NCBI GenBank assembly: GCA_036169595.1
Contig: CM069767.1
Coordinates: 3,410,001 to 3,474,000, forward strand
Origin: Dictyostelium firmibasis
Lineage: Eukaryota; Evosea; Eumycetozoa; Dictyosteliales; Dictyosteliaceae
Direction of reading: 5' to 3'
DNA: 64,000 nt
How positions within the stretch are numbered: the first letter of the stretch is position 1; every line of letters begins with the position of its first letter. Positions 54,898-64,000 of this stretch are shown here, in pieces. The position numbers and the translations under genes were made by a program. Below the pieces are notes generated by a model. The model searched no databases and was not told the origin of the DNA. It saw only the letters and a program-made list of their open reading frames with translations.

Positions 54898-55010
54898 TAA
54901 TTAATTTTATATTTCAATATTTTTTTTTCAAATCCAGTAAATATAAAATGATAGATGGATCCACAATCCTAAATCCTTACTTTTTTACTCTAATTTTTCT
55001 TGTAATGAGT
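53427..55010. other. Spacer between genes D and E
   Basis: Promoter side of D and 3' flank of E. The stretch 53990-54230 is homologous to 60410-60690 in the E-F spacer (AATAAAACAAATTT, ATTGGTGATTGTTTTTTATGAATT, ACATAAAAGTTAAAAA, TATAAAATCTT). It has no relic gene like that in the B-C and C-D spacers. Open frames here are homopolymer-based. Confidence 0.6.
53505..53512 (-). promoter_or_regulatory. Shared AGATATTT element upstream of gene D
   Basis: Octamer about 79 bp before the ATG, followed toward the gene by GATCCGCAATCTCAT, which has a close match upstream of gene E. Confidence 0.3.
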
Positions 55011-59757
<4,747 letters not shown>

Positions 59758-59968
59758 TATTTAGTGATTATAAAATAATGGTGGAAAAAAAAAAAAAAAA
59801 AAAAAAATCTGTAAAAAAAATCTGTAAAAAAAAAAAAAAAAAAAAAATTTTTATGAGATCGTGAATCTTCATAATTAAAAAAATATCTATTGTGAAAATA
59901 TTTTCGCTCCTTTGACGACTTGTTTTTCATTTTTGAAACTGTTTCAAGATTTTTTTAGATATTTTTAA

Positions 59969-60008
<40 letters not shown>

Positions 60009-60756
60009 AAAAAATTAATAATTAAAATTTTTACAACAAAGAAATAAAATTACTAAATTAGTTTTGGTTTGATTTTAATTTTTTTGTTTAAATTAATAAT
60101 AAAAATAAATCATAAAAAAATGTTTCAAAAAATTTATTATTAGTTTTTTTGTTGTAACATGATATTATGAATATATGTTTTAGTTTTGAAAAAAAAAAAA
60201 AAAACAAATTTTATTTTAACAACAACCTACGGCGAAGATTTTTTATAATATATTTTTTTTCTGAAAAAAAAAAAAAAAAAAAACTAAAACATTACCAGTT
60301 GAAATTATATTTAAAAAACCAATAAATGTAAAAGTTTTAAAAATAAAAAACAAACTATTAAATTATAAAAATAAAATAAATTTGTGTGATAATAATAATT
60401 TTTCATTGATAGGTATTAAAATTAATTGAATAAAACAAATTTTATGTATTAAATTGGTGATTGTTTTTTATGAATTAATTCATAAAAAATTTTTTTTTTT
60501 TATTTTTTATTATTCTTACTTTTTTTTTTCAGAATAAAAAAAAAAAAAAAAAAAAAAATATTGTTCAACACTTTTTAAAACATAAAAGTTAAAAAATAAT
60601 AAAAATTCGAATTTTTATTTTATTTATTATAAAATCTTCTGGGCGAGAAGGACTTAATAATTACTGAATTTGAAAAATGATTGTTTGATGGTGAATATGA
60701 GAACAAAGTTTGTTGATATTAATGGTTGTTAATAATAATTCTGATGTTGATGTAAT
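59758..60756. other. Spacer between genes E and F
   Basis: Promoter side of E and 3' flank of F, homologous in part to the D-E spacer and equally AT-rich. No gene is seen. Confidence 0.6.
59881..59888 (-). promoter_or_regulatory. Shared AGATATTT element upstream of gene E
   Basis: Octamer about 124 bp before the ATG, followed toward the gene by GATTCACGATCTCAT. Confidence 0.3.
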
Positions 60757-63700
60757 TTATTTATTGTTATTCATTTCATTCATTTTTTGGTTCACTGAGG
60801 CCTCGAATTTCTTTTGATTTCTTCGACGAACAACGAAATAGACTGAAGAGATAATTATTACAGCAGCAAAACCAACAGAACCAATAATAATACCAGCTAA
60901 TTGAGAAGTTGTTAAACTAGATTTGTTTTTTGTACAAATTGAGTCATCATTATCAGATGCTGATTTGCTATCGATAAGTACTGAAAAATCTGGATCTACA
61001 ATTATTGATTTAGTATAGTATGGAATTGTAATACCAATAAATGATTGTAATGATAATGATGAACTATCAATAACATTTAATGATGAATCTAATAAAACAT
61101 TATTAACACTTTTAACAATATTATCAATGATTGCACGTTTAATAAATCTACCATAGAGTGAATGATTTTCAATTTGAATCTTTAAATAATTTGAATCATC
61201 ACCTGTTGATGTATTACCAAATTGATTCGATGAACAAATATCATTTGAATTCAATGTTAATGATGCTGACATTACTAATTGAAGTTGATTTAATTTATTG
61301 ACGAATGGATAGTTTGTAATTTCAATTGTATATTTAATTGTTGATGGATTCATTGTTAAATTTTGATTTGCAAATTCAATTGATGTTGTTTGATTAAACC
61401 ATTCTAAAGTTACTGTAATATTTGTACTAGATATTGTTGTAAAGTATTGATTTTTAAATTGATTAATTGGTGTATAAATCCATTGATCAAAAATGTGATT
61501 CTTTACTTCTTCGTTATTAAAATTTAATTCTCTTAATGATACTAAAGATATTAATGATTTAAATATCATTTTTTGAGATTCTTCACTACTTGTTTGATTG
61601 TTATCTGTTGGTGTTGTTGGAATTTCTGTTTGTGGATTTGTTGTATTAATTGTTGGTTGTGGTACAATAATAATTTGAGAAGTACAAGTTAATCCAATCC
61701 AAGGTGCATAACAAATACAACCTGTTGATGAACAATAACCTTGATTTTTACCACCACATTCTGGATTACCTTGACATTTTTGTGGTGCATTTGTTGGTAT
61801 TGGTGTTACCGTTGGAATTGGAGTTGATGTTGGAGTTGATGTTGGAGTTGATGTTGGAGTTGATGTTGGAGTTGATGTTGGAGTTGAAGTTGGTGTCGAT
61901 GTTGGTGTTGGTATTTTAGTAGAATTAAAATAAATTGGTTTAACTGTAAATTCATTTGAAGTGATACCCGAGCTTGTAAATACTTTAATAATAAATGGTT
62001 TTCCTGTTTTTTTAACACCTATTGCTTTAATTGCTGATGATCCGTATGAATTTATTGATGTTGCTGAATTTGGTGATAGAGTGCTATCGTTGTATACAAA
62101 GTCAATACGAGAAATACTATCTAAACCTCTACCTAATATTATTAATTCACCACTATCATCATCTGAATAGTATGGGTTTGTTGATTGAATAACTGGTTGA
62201 CCAAATGAAAGTGTTGTGTTTGTATAATAGTTTGAATTTGTGATATTAAGAATATCATCAGCTGAAAAACCATAAAAGAAACCAACATTATTTACAATAC
62301 CATATAATGAAAAAGTCAATGCATTAGGATAACCAAAGCCTAATGGTAATTCTGTTGAACATTTATAAACTACATTATTGGTATTATATGATATTATAGT
62401 TGAAATACATTTTACTAAACCAGAGAATAAAGAGTTTATATAAACAATTGGTAATTGATCTTGTTTTATACCGTTTACACCTGGATCTATTGAAAAATCG
62501 AATGAAATTGTTCTATTGGTTGCACCTACATCAATAGTTGTTGTTGATGATTTAAATGATAATAATATTGGTTTTGATCCTGGTGTTGATAACGGAGTTG
62601 GACATGTAAATGGTAATACTGTAATTTCATCGACTCCAACATCTAAGAAGTTAATAAATGGATTAATTATTGATGAAGTTGACATTATCGGAACATATTG
62701 ATTGAATTTTGATGCTATTTTATTTGTATCGAATAAAATTACTCTAACGATTCTATATTCTTGAGATATACATGGTTCTGATATATTGATTAAAATTTGA
62801 TATTGACAATTAAATTTATCACCTATTACATTATTGATTGTAAAATTGAATTCATATGTTGAACTATCTACAGATCCCATAACTTTGATATATCCACTTT
62901 CGAATCCATTTAAATCATCTGTAATATTAAATTTCCAACCTACTGTACCTGTTGTTGAAATTAATGAGCCATTTCCAATTTTTTCAATTGATCTAAAAAT
63001 TGGTCCTTGATTGTCTAGTTCTTTTTTTTTTAAAAAAATAAATGGTTAGTTTAAAATTAAAAAATAATAAAAATGAAAGTAATTTAATAATTCTTACCAG
63101 TATCTTTTACAAAGAGGGATGTTGTTAATTCATTACTGTATATTTGATTAGATAGTCCACAATCAATAATATATTGAATATCACCAAACATATTATTCTT
63201 TGGTAATATGAACTTGCTCTCGAATTTTTTACTTGAGTTATTATATGTGAACGGGTATCTATACAACATATTATCAAAGCCAGTGGAATCCCTTTCAATT
63301 GGAAGTGAAAGTATATCAAGTAATATAAATGACATTGGTGTATCTTGTGGAATTTGATCAGATTCAATATAAATAATATTGTATGAATCTGTAACCAAGT
63401 CTAAATCATTATTAAAGAATGTAATATTACCTATTGATAACATATTTAGTTCTGCATTTATTAAGTAAAAAAAAAATTATTAGTTATCAAAAATATAATA
63501 TAATTAATAAAAAAAACGTGATAGTAATATTTTATACTTACTATATTTCATTTCAATTGGGATATCAAATATAATAAATGGATCTATTGAAATCGTATCC
63601 CCATAGTTATAGGTGATAGAATATCCAACTGAATCATATATAATAAAATAAGCCATATATTCGGGAGATAAAATTATTTCGAATGTGCCGTTGTAAATCG

Positions 63701-64000
63701 AACCACTAACTAATGTTTCAAGAAAATATTTTTTTTGAGAAAATTCTATTTTTTGAATTCCATTAACACTTTCAATATTTAATGTTAATAAATACTTGTA
63801 ACTTGATATCCTAGTGAATTGATATGATAAAAGTTTTGGAGGTGTTGAAATTGTATAGTTGAGAGGTGTGATTTTTTGATTTATTTCTTTTTGTTTGGTG
63901 TTAATACCGAATATATACCAATCAGATGTTGATGATTCCCCCACTAAATATTGAACAAATGTGACTTTATGTGTATATAATGTATTGTTACCTGAAAAAA
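60757..64000 (-). CDS. Array gene F: EGF/TIG cell-surface protein, 5' end outside the window
   Basis: Three exons are visible: part of exon 4 (from the window edge to 63542), exon 5 (63451-63098) and exon 6 (63020-60757). Splice sites and phases match the complete copies. Exon 5 (NNDLDLVTDSYNIIYIESDQIPQDTPMSF) is closest to D and E. The stalk has about seven TPTS units from the 12 bp minisatellite. The EGF carries the SSTGCICYAP variant, and the tail RRRNQKKFEASVNQKMNEMNNNK pairs with gene E. By analogy, exons 1-3 and the rest of exon 4 should lie within about 1.8 kb to the right. No disabling change is seen in the visible part. Confidence 0.9.
61820..61915 (-). repeat. 12 bp minisatellite encoding the TPTS stalk of gene F
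   Basis: GGAGTTGATGTT 12-mers repeated about seven times. The unit differs at one base from the commonest unit in gene D, which suggests independent expansion. Confidence 0.9.

Overview
The window is about 64 kb of a social amoeba (Dictyostelid) nuclear genome, almost certainly Dictyostelium discoideum or a very close relative. The evidence is extreme A+T richness with long A and T homopolymers between genes, short AT-rich GT..AG introns (about 65-300 bp), AAT and CAA triplet tracts translated as poly-Asn and poly-Gln inside otherwise intact genes, TAA as the usual stop, and closely packed genes on both strands. I saw no tRNA, rRNA, CRISPR array or intact transposon.

Region 1 (1-30.1 kb) is a gene-dense housekeeping block. 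In order it holds the 3' end of an unknown gene, a glutaredoxin, a J-domain membrane protein, a very large Asn-rich coiled-coil protein with a short CENP-C-like C-terminal motif, an Asn/Gln-rich ankyrin-like protein, a sepiapterin-reductase-like SDR, a RhoGEF (DH-PH), a DCN1-like cullin neddylation factor, a BolA2-like protein, a ZNF622/Rei1 60S maturation factor, Nsa2 (also 60S maturation), a relic region, a TMEM170-like membrane protein, UDP-GlcNAc pyrophosphorylase, isopentenyl-diphosphate isomerase, thymidylate kinase, and a two-enzyme fusion of a class V aminotransferase (cysteine desulfurase-like) with a TtcA-type tRNA thiolase. Exon structures were rebuilt by hand from GT..AG sites and reading-frame continuity; every multi-exon model given as complete sums to a whole number of codons. 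Two themes recur by function: 60S ribosome assembly (ZNF622 and Nsa2, divergently transcribed from one intergenic region) and sulfur/redox/Fe-S biology (glutaredoxin, BolA2, desulfurase-TtcA). The latter neighbourhood may be coincidence.

Region 2 (30.1-64 kb) is a head-to-tail array, all on the minus strand, of six paralogous single-pass cell-surface proteins, A to F from low to high coordinates; F runs off the window. Each has six exons, a signal peptide, a variable ectodomain of roughly 1,000 residues with an IPT/TIG-like segment, a Thr/Pro repeat stalk of variable length, one EGF module, a conserved membrane-proximal domain, one membrane helix and a short basic tail. The EGF-to-membrane part is almost identical in all six, while the N-terminal part differs. 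Trees implied by the two halves conflict: 5' halves pair B/C and D/E, but tails and 3' flanks pair C/D and E/F. This fits amplification by unequal crossing-over inside the genes, and it also explains a plus-strand gene relic present downstream of both C and D. The architecture recalls comC and Tgr proteins of Dictyostelium, so a role in cell-cell recognition is an inference, not something the sequence proves.
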